A stretch of 39,203 bases of DNA from a bacterium (lineage in GTDB: Bacteria > Electryoneota > RPQS01): positions 64,001-103,203 of the forward strand of contig DASXUQ010000009.1 of NCBI GenBank assembly GCA_036504735.1, given 5' to 3'. Below the pieces are notes generated by a model, which saw nothing but the letters and a program-made list of their open reading frames with translations, was not told the DNA's origin and did no database searches. Below, one piece after another: positions 1 to 9,200 of this stretch. The first letter of the stretch is position 1. Every line of letters starts with the position of its first letter. The translations under genes and the position numbers were made by a program.

Positions 1-1
1 G

Positions 2-3000
2 GTTCGGGACACGAACGGAGCCGTTGCCGGGGTCACCATCTATGCTCAGGACTTGACCGAGCAAAAACGGGCCGCCGCACGGCTCGAAAAGGAGGCCAAA
101 CGGTCCGGATTTCTGCTGGAACTCCACGAGAAGTCGTCCCGGCTGACCGAGCGGGAACTCTATGGCTATGCCCTCGACGAAGCGGTAATGCTCACCAACA
201 GCACCATCGGGTATCTTCATCTGGTCTCCGATGATCAGCAGGAGATCAACCTTACCCTGTGGAATAAGAGTGCGCTGGAAGGATGTACCGCCGTCTACGA
301 TTCCCATTACCCCATCGAAAAGGCCGGCAACTGGGCCGATTGCGTGCGCACGCAGCAGCCTGTCGTCTATAATGATTTTCCCAATTCTCCGAACCAGAAA
401 GGGCTTCCTGAAGGGCACGCGCCCGTCACGCGGTTCATGACCATCCCCGTACTGGATAACGGCAAGGTAAAAATCATCTTCGGTGTGGGAAACAAGGCGG
501 CCTGCTATGACGAACACGATGTCAACCACATTCAACTGGTCGCCAATGAGCTGCACAAGATTCTCGAGCAGCGCCGCGTTGAAGCCGCACTGCGGGAGTC
601 CGCCGAACGGCTCGATCTTGTCCTGAAAGCTTCCGCCGCCGGAACGTGGGATTGGGATGTTGCGTCGGACACACTGGTCTGGTCGCCGCAATTGTTCAGG
701 ATCTTCGGCCTCGATCCCTCCGTGGCAGAGGCTTCCTTCGCAAAGTGGGATGCGGCGCTGCGCCCGGAGGACCGCGAACCCGCCCGCATGCGAATTGAGG
801 ATGCGCTCCGCGAGCACCGCTCCCTCGACGCTGAATATCAAGTCGTCTGGCCCGACGGGCAGGTCCGCTGGATCCATGCCCTGGGCCTTGCGGTGTACGA
901 TGATCAGAGGCAACCGGTTCGCATGAGCGGTATCTGTATGGATATCACCGAGCGCAAGCGGGCGGAGCAAAAACTGGAACGCAGCGAGTTGCGGTACCGT
1001 ACGCTGTATGAGAACAGCCTCGACGGAATTCTGCTGACGAAACCCGACGGCACGATTCTTACCGCCAATCCCCAGGCCTGCCGCTTGCTGGGTATGACCG
1101 AAGCGGAGATCATCGCAGCCGGACGCGATGAACTTGTGGTCGCCGACGACGCACTCACCGTGGCGCTCGAGGAGCGCACCCGGAAAGGCCGGTTGCGGGC
1201 CGAACTCACGTTCCGCCGCAAAGACGGCAGCACCTTCCCCTGTGAGGTAGCCTCCGGCATCTTTACGGACACCGATGGCCTGACGAAAACCAGCATGGTG
1301 ATCCATGATATCACCGAGCGCGTGCGAGCGGAGGACGAGCGGCGGAAGAGCGAAGAAAAGTTCCGCGTCGCCTTCATGAGCAACCCGAACCCCTGCTATC
1401 TGTTGACCATGAACGATGGCGTGATGGTGGAAGTGAATAGTGCCTACGAAGCCCTCTACGGCTATGCGCGGGAGGAGTGCATTGGCCGAAGCTCCGCAGA
1501 ATTGAATGTCTGGGAAAACTACTCCGATCGCGCCCGCTTGCTTCACGAACTGGAATCGAAGGGATTCGTGACCGGTTTCAGAAGCCGCAGCAGATTGAAG
1601 AGCGGCGAAATTATCGATGTGCAGCTTTCGGTCACCCGGCTGAATCTGGATGGAAAGGCCTACCTCTACGGGGTCGTCCAGGATATTACCGAACAGCTCC
1701 GTGCCGCCCATGCGTTAAGCGAAAGCGAGCGGCAGTACCGGACACTGATCGATTTTCTGCCGGTGAGCATTCTGGTCCACCGCGATGGCATCATCCTGCT
1801 CGCCAATCACAAGAGTGCACAGTCCTTTGGCGTCGCTTCGCCGGAACAGCTCATCGGAACTCGCGTGCTGGATCTGGTCCATCCGGACGACCGCCCCAGA
1901 GTCATGAAACGGGTGCTGGCGGCCATCTCTTCGGGCCAGTTGGCGGAACTCGAACGGGAGACCCTGCTGCGCAAAAATGGCGAGAGCTTTGCCGCCCAGG
2001 TCACCGGCATGTCCGTGGTGTTCGGCGACCGCCCGGCGGTGCTGGTGGTCTTCGACGACATTTCCGAAAAGCTGGCCTCCGAGGAGGCGCGTGCCGTCCT
2101 GACCCAGCAGCTCCGGCAATCGCAAAAGATGGAAGCTGTCGGCCGGCTGGCCGGAGGCGTGGCGCACGATTTTAACAACCTGCTGACGGTGATTACCGGC
2201 CATACCGAGTTGGCGCTCCTGCAACTTCGCGACGGAGATCCCCTCCGCCCCGAAATCGAGGAGATTGCCCGGACTGCCCAGCGCGCCGCCAATTTGACGA
2301 GGCAACTGCTCGCCTTCAGCCGCCGCCAGATCATGGCTCCGGTGATTCTCGATCTGAACCATATCGTGTCGAGCATGGATCGCATGCTGAAGAGGATTAT
2401 CGGCGAGAACATCCATCTCGAAACATCTTCCGCGGACGACTTGTGGAACGTCAAGGCCGACCCCGGTCAAATCGAACAGGTGATCGCCAACCTTGCCGTA
2501 AACGCGCGCGATGCAATGCCCCGCGGAGGCGCCGTCACCATCGAAACGCTGAATGTCACGCTGGACTCCGGCTTTGTCCGCTCCCATCCGGAAATGACTC
2601 CCGGACCGTATGTGCTGCTGTCTGTGACGGACACCGGCATTGGCATAAGTCCGGAGATTCAGGCCCGGATCTTTGAACCGTTCTTCACCACCAAACCGCT
2701 GGGCGAAGGCACCGGGCTTGGCCTGGCCACGGTGTACGGCATCGTCAAACAGAGCGGCGGCCACATCCTCGTCGAAAGTGAGGAAGGGCTGGGGACAACG
2801 TTCAACATTTATTTGCCCGCGGCGATGGAAGCGGTAGCGGCATCGGAAGCTCAACCGGTTATGGAACGGCGCCTGGGCGGCTCCGAGTTCATTCTGCTGA
2901 TCGAAGACAGCGCCACCGTCCGGAAAGTGCTGACGCGTGCCCTCGAAGGATATGGCTATCGCGTCATGGCCGTCGGCAGCGCCGAGGAGGCTTTTGCGGC

Positions 3001-3244
3001 CATTCCCCACATGTCCGGTCCCGCTGATCTGGTACTCACGGATGTCATTTTGCCGGGACTGAACGGCGTGGAACTCGCCGGAAAGATCCGGCAACTCTGG
3101 CCCACCTCGAAAATTCTGCTTATGTCCGGCTACACGGCCGACGTTATTCCAGAGGGTACATCGGAGTTGGAACTTGAACTGCTCCAGAAACCCTTTGGTC
3201 CCGCCTTCTTAGTTTCGAAAGTACGTACAACCTTAGATCGTTAG
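2..3244 (+). CDS. Multi-PAS/GAF hybrid histidine kinase with C-terminal receiver (5' partial)
   Basis: The frame is open from position 2 through the first apparent start (TTG at 53). The residues before it (GVTIYAQDLTEQKRA) are the typical end of a PAS/PAC domain, so the true start lies upstream of the window. Domains by approximate base position: PAS tail (2-80), GAF (110-570), four PAS domains (600-960, 970-1320, 1340-1700, 1730-2070), HisKA (2110-2330), HATPase (2440-2820) and a receiver (2880-3240). The H-box reads GGVAHDFNNLLT with the phospho-acceptor His codon at 2165. The ATPase has the N-box (NARDAMPRGG), G1 (DTGIGIS) and G2 (GEGTGLGLATVYG). The receiver Asp is in LTDVILPG, codon at 3041. 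No membrane segment is seen in the visible part, so a cytosolic sensor is likely. By family, the kinase passes phosphate to its own receiver. The signal sensed is unknown. The following small gene starts about 50 bp downstream on the same strand. Confidence 0.95.
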   Translation, partial: VRDTNGAVAGVTIYAQDLTEQKRAAARLEKEAKRSGFLLELHEKSSRLTERELYGYALDEAVMLTNSTIGYLHLVSDDQQEINLTLWNKSALEGCTAVYDSHYPIEKAGNWADCVRTQQPVVYNDFPNSPNQKGLPEGHAPVTRFMTIPVLDNGKVKIIFGVGNKAACYDEHDVNHIQLVANELHKILEQRRVEAALRESAERLDLVLKASAAGTWDWDVASDTLVWSPQLFRIFGLDPSVAEASFAKWDAALRPEDREPARMRIEDALREHRSLDAEYQVVWPDGQVRWIHALGLAVYDDQRQPVRMSGICMDITERKRAEQKLERSELRYRTLYENSLDGILLTKPDGTILTANPQACRLLGMTEAEIIAAGRDELVVADDALTVALEERTRKGRLRAELTFRRKDGSTFPCEVASGIFTDTDGLTKTSMVIHDITERVRAEDERRKSEEKFRVAFMSNPNPCYLLTMNDGVMVEVNSAYEALYGYAREECIGRSSAELNVWENYSDRARLLHELESKGFVTGFRSRSRLKSGEIIDVQLSVTRLNLDGKAYLYGVVQDITEQLRAAHALSESERQYRTLIDFLPVSILVHRDGIILLANHKSAQSFGVASPEQLIGTRVLDLVHPDDRPRVMKRVLAAISSGQLAELERETLLRKNGESFAAQVTGMSVVFGDRPAVLVVFDDISEKLASEEARAVLTQQLRQSQKMEAVGRLAGGVAHDFNNLLTVITGHTELALLQLRDGDPLRPEIEEIARTAQRAANLTRQLLAFSRRQIMAPVILDLNHIVSSMDRMLKRIIGENIHLETSSADDLWNVKADPGQIEQVIANLAVNARDAMPRGGAVTIETLNVTLDSGFVRSHPEMTPGPYVLLSVTDTGIGISPEIQARIFEPFFTTKPLGEGTGLGLATVYGIVKQSGGHILVESEEGLGTTFNIYLPAAMEAVAASEAQPVMERRLGGSEFILLIEDSATVRKVLTRALEGYGYRVMAVGSAEEAFAAIPHMSGPADLVLTDVILPGLNGVELAGKIRQLWPTSKILLMSGYTADVIPEGTSELELELLQKPFGPAFLVSKVRTTLDR

Positions 3245-3290
3245 CCCTATGGACAGAGGTCGTACGTGATGCCGGGACCTGCGCGGCTAT

Positions 3291-3563
3291 GTGTCGATGA
3301 CATTTCGCAACATGATCGACGCCACGGGAGAACTCAAACGGCTGCTCGATTTTGCCTATCCGGATGTCAACAATGCCGAGGTCTGCCGCACCGTCCGCTG
3401 CCCCGTGAAACAGAGATTCGAACTTATGATGGAGCAGGCCGTCACCGCTTTGCGGGAGCCGAAAGGCTCCTTCAAATCCAAAGAAATTGCGGATTTGCGC
3501 AAGCGGTTCGAACACCTGCTGACGGAGGAGCGTCCGGTGCCGTCGAGGCCACAAGAGTTGTAG
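3291..3563 (+). CDS. Small conserved-looking protein of unknown function
   Basis: A 90-residue frame starts at GTG 3291, with an ATG at 3297 as an alternative. I do not recognise the family. The protein is charged, mostly helical in appearance and soluble, with two cysteines close together (CRTVRC) and a basic/acidic C-terminal helix (LRKRFEHLLTEE). Codon usage, with G or C favoured in third positions, matches the neighbouring genes. A longer frame on the same strand (3266-3595) has poorer composition, which favours this one. It lies about 50 bp after the hybrid kinase and before a terminator hairpin, so it may be co-transcribed with the kinase. No clear ribosome-binding site is visible, so the exact start is uncertain. 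Confidence 0.55.
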   Translation: MSMTFRNMIDATGELKRLLDFAYPDVNNAEVCRTVRCPVKQRFELMMEQAVTALREPKGSFKSKEIADLRKRFEHLLTEERPVPSRPQEL

Positions 3564-3624
3564 TGGTACACTCCTTGCTCGACACTTTCCCGTAACCTTC
3601 GCAATCAGGCGGAGAGCCTTACCG

Positions 3625-3644
3625 GGTAAGTATCCAGACTTACC
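3625..3644 (+). other. Small hairpin upstream of the terminator
   Basis: GGTAAGT (3625-3631) and ACTTACC (3638-3644) form a perfect 7-bp stem with a 6-base loop, directly before the terminator hairpin at 3652. The pair resembles a leader plus terminator arrangement, but I see no known riboswitch consensus. Confidence 0.35.
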
Positions 3645-3651
3645 AGTTGGA

Positions 3652-3698
3652 GGCACAGTCTACGGATCCATTCAGGGATCTTAGGACTGTGCCTTTTT
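3652..3698 (+). terminator. Rho-independent terminator before cheW
   Basis: GGCACAGTC (3652-3660) pairs with GACTGTGCC (3685-3693). An inner stem GATCC/GGATC (3665-3669 with 3676-3680) extends it, and TTTTT follows at 3694-3698. It lies after the kinase and small-protein genes and 66 bp before cheW, so it either ends the upstream transcript or acts as an attenuator for cheW. Confidence 0.75.
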
Positions 3699-3764
3699 GC
3701 GTTCTGAACATTGCCTTCTCGACCTCTGTACTTGGATACGGATACAAACTAAAGCGAGAAACGC

Positions 3765-4268
3765 ATGAGTGCCATGGCACAACAACGGTCCCGGCTGGAC
3801 GCATCGGCGGCGTCCGATTCCCGGGCAGGCAAATATCTTACATTCGTGCTCGCGAATGAAGAGTATGGGTTGGAGATTTTGAAGGTGCGGGAGATTATCG
3901 GAAGCATGAGCACGACGGCGGTGCCGGGAATGCCTCCCTATGTCAAAGGGGTGATCAATCTGCGGGGGAAGGTGATCCCGGTGATCGACTTGCGGTTGAA
4001 GTTCGGGATGGAGGGCACGGAGCAGACGGCGGAAACGTGCATCATCGTGGTGGACGTGCAAGGCAATTTGATCGGCGTGAGAGTAGACCAGGTCTCGGAG
4101 GTGCTGGACATTCACGGCGACGAGATCGAGGATGCTCCCAACGTGGGAGTAGCCATTCAGAACGACCATCTCCTCGGCATGGCCAAAACGAAAGGTCGCG
4201 TCAAAATATTGCTTGAAATCAGCAAGGTGCTGACGGAAACCGGCCGGAACTTTGCCATCTCCGAGTAA
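3765..4268 (+). CDS. cheW: Chemotaxis adaptor CheW
   Basis: A 167-residue protein made of a single CheW domain after a short polar N-terminus of about 22 residues. Typical CheW segments are visible: KYLTFVLANEEYGLEILKVREI near the start of the domain, then PYVKGVINLRGKVIPVIDLRLKFG, and the C-terminal half DQVSEVLDIHGDEIE. By family it couples chemoreceptors to the kinase CheA in the cytoplasmic array. The length is usual for CheW. The ATG at 3765 is preceded by GCGAG at a suitable distance; a second ATG three codons later is possible. A methyl-accepting chemotaxis protein follows 72 bp downstream on the same strand, which supports a receptor-adaptor pair. CheA is not in the window. Confidence 0.95.
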   Translation: MSAMAQQRSRLDASAASDSRAGKYLTFVLANEEYGLEILKVREIIGSMSTTAVPGMPPYVKGVINLRGKVIPVIDLRLKFGMEGTEQTAETCIIVVDVQGNLIGVRVDQVSEVLDIHGDEIEDAPNVGVAIQNDHLLGMAKTKGRVKILLEISKVLTETGRNFAISE

Positions 4269-4340
4269 TCATCTGCACCGGACATTGCACCAGCGGCAAC
4301 TGCCGCCGCCTACCGAATAATCAACATAGGAATCTCGTCG

Positions 4341-5963
4341 ATGTTTGCCAACTTGTCTCTGAAAACGAAATTGATCGGATCCTTCTGCATTGTCGCAACC
4401 CTTCTTGCCATCGTCGGGTATGCCGGATACTTCGGCCTGGCACGCGTCGGTCGCGGACTGGACGAATTGGGCGACAACCGGGTGCCCAGCTACATCGGGC
4501 TCTCTGCGATGGAAGCCGGACTCAACCGCGTGCGCCTCAATGTATACATGGTACAGAACGACCGCTTCGACCACGACACCCGCGCACAATACGTGGATCG
4601 CGTAGCAAGCGCCTGGAAAGATATTGATGAAGGTCAGAAGCTTTATGAGCCGCTCTCCCATACAGCGGAGGAAGCCGCAAAGTGGAAAGAATTTGCCGCG
4701 ACTTTCGAGCGCTATCGCAAAGACTGGAATGTCTTCCATCAGGTTGCGCTCGTCTCTTTAAGTGAAAAAAATCCCAAATTAGAAGATGCCGACTTTGCCC
4801 AAATGGCCGAGCTTTCCAAAGGGGGCATGAAAGCATCAGCCCGTCAGGCAACGGATCAGATCCGGGCCTTGCTGGACATAAACGCTAAGGCTGCTACGGA
4901 TGCAAATACGGCGGCGGACACAGCGAAAAATCGCGCGATAACGCTGTCCCTCATTCTGAGCATGGTGGGAGTCATTACGGCCCTTGCCTTCGGCATCTTC
5001 CTCAGTTTGAATATAACCCGCAAGCTGAACCGGATCGTGGCCGAATCGGCGGAGGGGGCCTCGCAGATCGCGTCGGCGGCCTCGCAGGTCTCGTCGGCGG
5101 CGCAGGGGGTGGCCCAAGGGTCGCAGGAGCAGGCGGCGGCGATTGAAGAGAGCAGCAGCAGCCTCGAGGAGCTGGCCTCGATGACCAAACAGAATGCCGA
5201 TAACGCCAAGTCGGCGGCCTCGCTGGCCGGCGAAACCAAGAGCATGATGAGCAAGTCCGCCGAGGGCGCCAATGCGATGGATCAGGCGATGAAGGACATC
5301 AAGAGCGCCAGCGATCAGACCAGCAAGATCGTCAAGACCATCGACGAGATCGCCTTCCAGACCAACCTGCTGGCGCTGAATGCGGCGGTGGAAGCGGCCC
5401 GTGCCGGGGAAGCAGGGAAGGGTTTCGCCGTCGTCGCTGAAGAAGTACGGAACCTGGCCATGCGTGCTGCCGAAGCGGCCAAGAACACCGGATCGCTGAT
5501 CGAAGAAAACGTGAACCGGGTTAACGGCGGGGTGCAGATCGTGGACGGGCTCAAAACCACGCTGGGTCAGACGGTGGCGGCGGCGGACAAGGTGACGAAT
5601 CTGGCCAATGAAGTCGCGGCGGCATCGGATGAACAGTCCAAGGGGATCGAACAGATCAATGTGGCGGTGACGCAGATGAATGCGGTAACGCAGCAGAACT
5701 CGGCCAACGCCGAAGAGGCCGCCTCCGCGTCCGAAGAAGCCGCAGGCCAGGCCGAAAATCTGCAAGCGTCGGTGGCTGAATTGACCGCTATCGTCAACGG
5801 CAGCGCCAAACACTCGGCACGACACATGCACCACGCCACAGCATCTGTCCGTCCGGATCAACGACGCGCAAGTGGCGGATCCAAACCGCGCGTGAGCCCT
5901 GTCGTAACACGCCAACAGCCTATTCCCCTCGATGCGCAGGAAGAACAACTCGTCCGGTTCTGA
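4341..5963 (+). CDS. Methyl-accepting chemotaxis protein
   Basis: A 540-residue receptor. TM1 is at about residues 10-31, followed by a helical periplasmic sensor of the four-helix-bundle type (about 32-195), TM2 (about 197-220) and a long cytoplasmic coiled coil. The conserved hairpin tip, which contacts CheA and CheW, is visible at about residues 336-375 ([20 protein letters not shown], then [13 protein letters not shown]). After TM2 only a short NITRKLNRI segment precedes the signalling helices, so a full HAMP domain appears to be missing or greatly shortened. The C-terminus ends EEQLVRF, which only partly resembles the CheR/CheB tether pentapeptide. AGGA lies 9 bases before the ATG. The ligand is unknown. 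It forms a pair with the upstream cheW. Confidence 0.95.
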   Translation: MFANLSLKTKLIGSFCIVATLLAIVGYAGYFGLARVGRGLDELGDNRVPSYIGLSAMEAGLNRVRLNVYMVQNDRFDHDTRAQYVDRVASAWKDIDEGQKLYEPLSHTAEEAAKWKEFAATFERYRKDWNVFHQVALVSLSEKNPKLEDADFAQMAELSKGGMKASARQATDQIRALLDINAKAATDANTAADTAKNRAITLSLILSMVGVITALAFGIFLSLNITRKLNRIVAESAEGASQIASAASQVSSAAQGVAQGSQEQAAAIEESSSSLEELASMTKQNADNAKSAASLAGETKSMMSKSAEGANAMDQAMKDIKSASDQTSKIVKTIDEIAFQTNLLALNAAVEAARAGEAGKGFAVVAEEVRNLAMRAAEAAKNTGSLIEENVNRVNGGVQIVDGLKTTLGQTVAAADKVTNLANEVAAASDEQSKGIEQINVAVTQMNAVTQQNSANAEEAASASEEAAGQAENLQASVAELTAIVNGSAKHSARHMHHATASVRPDQRRASGGSKPRVSPVVTRQQPIPLDAQEEQLVRF

Positions 5964-6010
5964 GTGACAACGGGATTCTGCCGGATCCCGTGGCCAATGC
6001 GCAAACACAA

Positions 6011-6048
6011 AGCAGAAGCGGACCCGCTGCAACAGGTCCGCTTCTGCT
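6011..6048 (+). terminator. Strong hairpin terminator after the MCP gene
   Basis: A 14-bp perfect stem (6011-6024 with 6035-6048; AGCAGAAGCGGACC and its complement) with a 10-base loop, 47 bp after the MCP stop. There is no strong U-tract, so it may act as a Rho-assisted or hairpin-only terminator or as an mRNA end stabiliser. Confidence 0.65.
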
Positions 6049-6084
6049 GTAATCATCCCCGACGCAATGTGTCCCCACTGAGCA

Positions 6085-6114
6085 CACAGGCTCCCCAAAA
6101 ATGGGGAGCCTGTG
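6085..6114. terminator. Hairpin between convergent genes
   Basis: CACAGGCTCCCC (6085-6096) pairs perfectly with 6103-6114 around the loop AAAAAT. It lies between two convergent genes (MCP and the giant secreted protein) and could serve either strand. A hairpin at 37499-37527 shares the CAGGCTCC/GGAGCCTG arms. Confidence 0.6.
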
Positions 6115-6175
6115 CGTTGTTCGAGGTTGAAAAGGCATCGGGACTTAGTTTGACCTTCATCCTTCCGCCTTGTCC

Positions 6176-6203
6176 CCTTCCCCTACTTTAGTGGGGGAAG
6201 GGT
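6176..6203 (-). terminator. Hairpin just after the giant secreted-protein gene
   Basis: CCCTTCCCC (6176-6184) pairs with GGGGAAGGG (6195-6203). It lies 13 bp beyond the stop codon of the minus-strand gene at 6216-11216. Confidence 0.5.
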
Positions 6204-6215
6204 TAGGGATGGGGG

Positions 6216-9200
6216 TTACTTCAGCAGCATCATCTTGTTCATGGCGGTGTAATTGCCCGCCGTCATCTTCACAAGGTAAAGACCCGAAGGAAGATTTCCG
6301 GCATCGAAGCTGACCTGATACCGGCCCGCGGCGTACTTGCCGTTGACCAGCGTCGCCACTTCCTGCCCCATCACATTGTAGACGATGATAGCCACCTGAC
6401 TGTTCTGCGGCACATCAAATGGCAGCAGCGTCGTCGGGTTGAAGGGATTCGGATAGTTGGCATGCAGGGCAAACTCCGTCGGCAGCAGGCCGGGGAGCTG
6501 ATCCACCGACAGCACGTTCATATCCACCTGAAGCAGGAACGGGCTGCCCGGCGCGTTGCACAGCACCCGCATCGTGGTGTGGTACTCATTCGGCTGCATG
6601 GTACCCGGCGATGCTGTCACCGTAACGGTCACGCTCTGGTTCGGATCCAACGTACCACTGGCCGGATCGCTCGTGATCCAGGTGACACTGTCCAGCACCT
6701 GATAACTCAGCGGGCAGGTGCCGTTTACATTGGTAATCGTGAAGGTCTGCGGCTGCGTCTGGAAGCGGCGCACCACAAACGTCAGCGAACTGGCCGAGAG
6801 TGTGGCATTCGGCGAATGCAACGACATGTTGATGGTAGAATTCACATTCGCTTCCACCACGACGCCAGTGCGCACCGAATCGCAATGCGTGGCGTGCTGG
6901 TAATGCACCGTGTATGTTCCCGGATCCACCGGCATCTGATAATGGCCATTGGCATCGGTCAGCATCGTATCGGGCAAACCGGTCACCCACACGCGGGCAT
7001 TTTCGAGGAGGGGATTGGTGCCGCCCAGATGGCGGATCGTGCCGTCAATCGCCTGACGCGGACCGCCCCAGAACTGCACGGCATTATTGCCCGGCGTAAA
7101 CGGCCCGGCGTTTGTGCACCGCAGGCTGACACCGTCGGATCCATCCGCATTCTCAACACCAATCACGGCGTCGGTGCCGCCCATTGTACCGTAGTTGAGC
7201 GTCACGCCACCGTTCGCATCCAGAATCACCTGGAAGTTGAATATCGGACTGCCGCCGAAATGCGGGCAGTTATCCCAACTCACGATGAACCGTTGGCCTG
7301 CCGCATCCGCGTAGTACTTGCATTGCCCCGCGGTCGGAAACAAGTCCGTTCCGAAGACATACACCACGCCGTTAGGTATACCCGTATTCGGTGGGCACGG
7401 CGGATACAGCGTTACACTCTGGTCGCCAAAGGTAATGTAGCCATTGGAACCCACCATCACCGATGTGTAGGTCTGGCCGTAATAGGGGAAGCTGAAGCCC
7501 AGATCGTACGGGCCGGTAACAATGTCGTCGCTCTGCGCGGCCACGGTGCCGTTGGTGGTGATGTCCACCCACTGCAAATCCACCGTATGCCACGGACTGA
7601 TTACCGAACCGGAACCATCCGCACCCGCCCCTTCATTGGGTACCTCGTCAATCGCTTTCACCGACCAGGTATAAATTATCGTCGGATCGGGCGGTGTGTC
7701 CGTGTACTGATGCACTCCCGGAGCCACAGGGGTCGCCGTGATCAATGTGCCGTCACGGTAAACGCGCAAGCCGGCCAGATCCGTGCACGGCGTCCCATCG
7801 GCATTCACTACCGGGTCCGTCCACGCGATGCGCATCTGCGTCTGACCCACCGCGGTAACGGTAACGCCCGTCGGAGCGCCCGGAGCCATGTTGCACATCG
7901 CGGTCACAGCGTTCGACGACGGAGACAACAGGCCGTCATCATAGCGTGCTTTTACAACATAGGTATGATTCTGATTCTCGACCACGCCGGTGTTGTCATA
8001 GGTCAGAACGCTGGGCAGCGTCGAGCCAATCGAATCGGGGGCGCCGTCGCGGAAGATCACGTAGCTGACGATGTCATCCAGTGCGCGGCCACCGCGTCCG
8101 CGGGACGCCGACTCGGTTGCCAGCACCGTCGGTGCATGCGGTGCCACCGCCGAGTTCAACCGCTGGGCGGTCTGCCAAGCCTGTAAGCCCGTGCGCGTGC
8201 CGTTTTCTTCCGGAGTCGTCGAATAGATTCCCGGCTTGACATTGTTCTGATCCGCGCCCAGCGTTATTGTCTGAGTCGTCGCGGGAGCCGTCAGAGCCTG
8301 AATCTTTGCGGGCGTCTTGCCGAGGAAACCGTTCTGCGGCGCGGCGCGGCGTACCAGCATCGAGGAGACCAGCGCGTGTGAAGCGGCAGCCACCTCTTTG
8401 GCGGCCTCAACGTGGGCCGAGAGCATCGGAAGCGACAACAGTGCCGGCTCCCAGGTGTTCCACGCGGCGCCATCGAAGTTGTAGAAGAAGGTATTGGTGA
8501 TGAACGGCGTCGTGTTGTCGCCGCCCAGACAGAGCGAACGGTCGCTCATCTGGCGGATTCCCACAAAGAAGGAGCCGTTCTCCACGGTCACCGGAATATC
8601 CAGCGTCCACTCGTGCACGGTATTCAGCGGCGCTTCCACCGCGGCGCCAAGCACATACAGCGGAGTATGCGCCGGATGCCCCGTGCCATCGTCGGCAAAC
8701 ACACCCACCTGCAGCGGAGCGCCCAGCGTGGCATTCTGCGTCAAAAAGGCCCGTACACCCTTTACCGTCAGCGGACCGTTGCCCTGGTAATGGGCCACCA
8801 TCCAGCCGTAAGAAGGAGTACCGCCCCACCATCCGATGCCGTCCACGTCATTCAAGCCATCGTCATAAGACAGATGGGACTCGGCCAGCGTCGTGGGCGC
8901 ATTCCATGACAGGCGGATCCGGTCATCGAACACGCCGTTCGCCGTCAGGTTGATCGGGGCCAGATGCCCGAACGGACTGGTGACGCTATCCGAATACGCC
9001 GACTCCACCCACGGCGGAGCCAGCATGTTGGTGTCTACCGCCGTCAGTACAAAGTTGTACACGCCATCGGTCTCAAACGTGTCCTTGATGAAAACCGTCG
9101 TGCGGCCCAGGATGGTCTGACGGAGAGTAAACGTGGCATCCGTTGACAGTTTACGGTACAGCTTGTATTCGTCCACCAGCAGATCGGTGGAGGCCGTCCA

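Noticed and set aside
1715-3094. A 459-residue minus-strand frame
   Set aside because: It is antisense to the kinase core (HisKA, ATPase and receiver) and has no recognisable domain.
3600-3700. A cyclic di-GMP riboswitch ahead of cheW
   Set aside because: The hairpins are present but the conserved GEMM core bases are not.
4836-6098. A 420-residue minus-strand frame
   Set aside because: It is antisense to the chemoreceptor signalling domain and has Arg/His/Gly-rich shadow composition.
6462-8186. A 574-residue plus-strand frame
   Set aside because: Same reason: antisense to the giant protein, Arg/His-rich, no ribosome-binding site.
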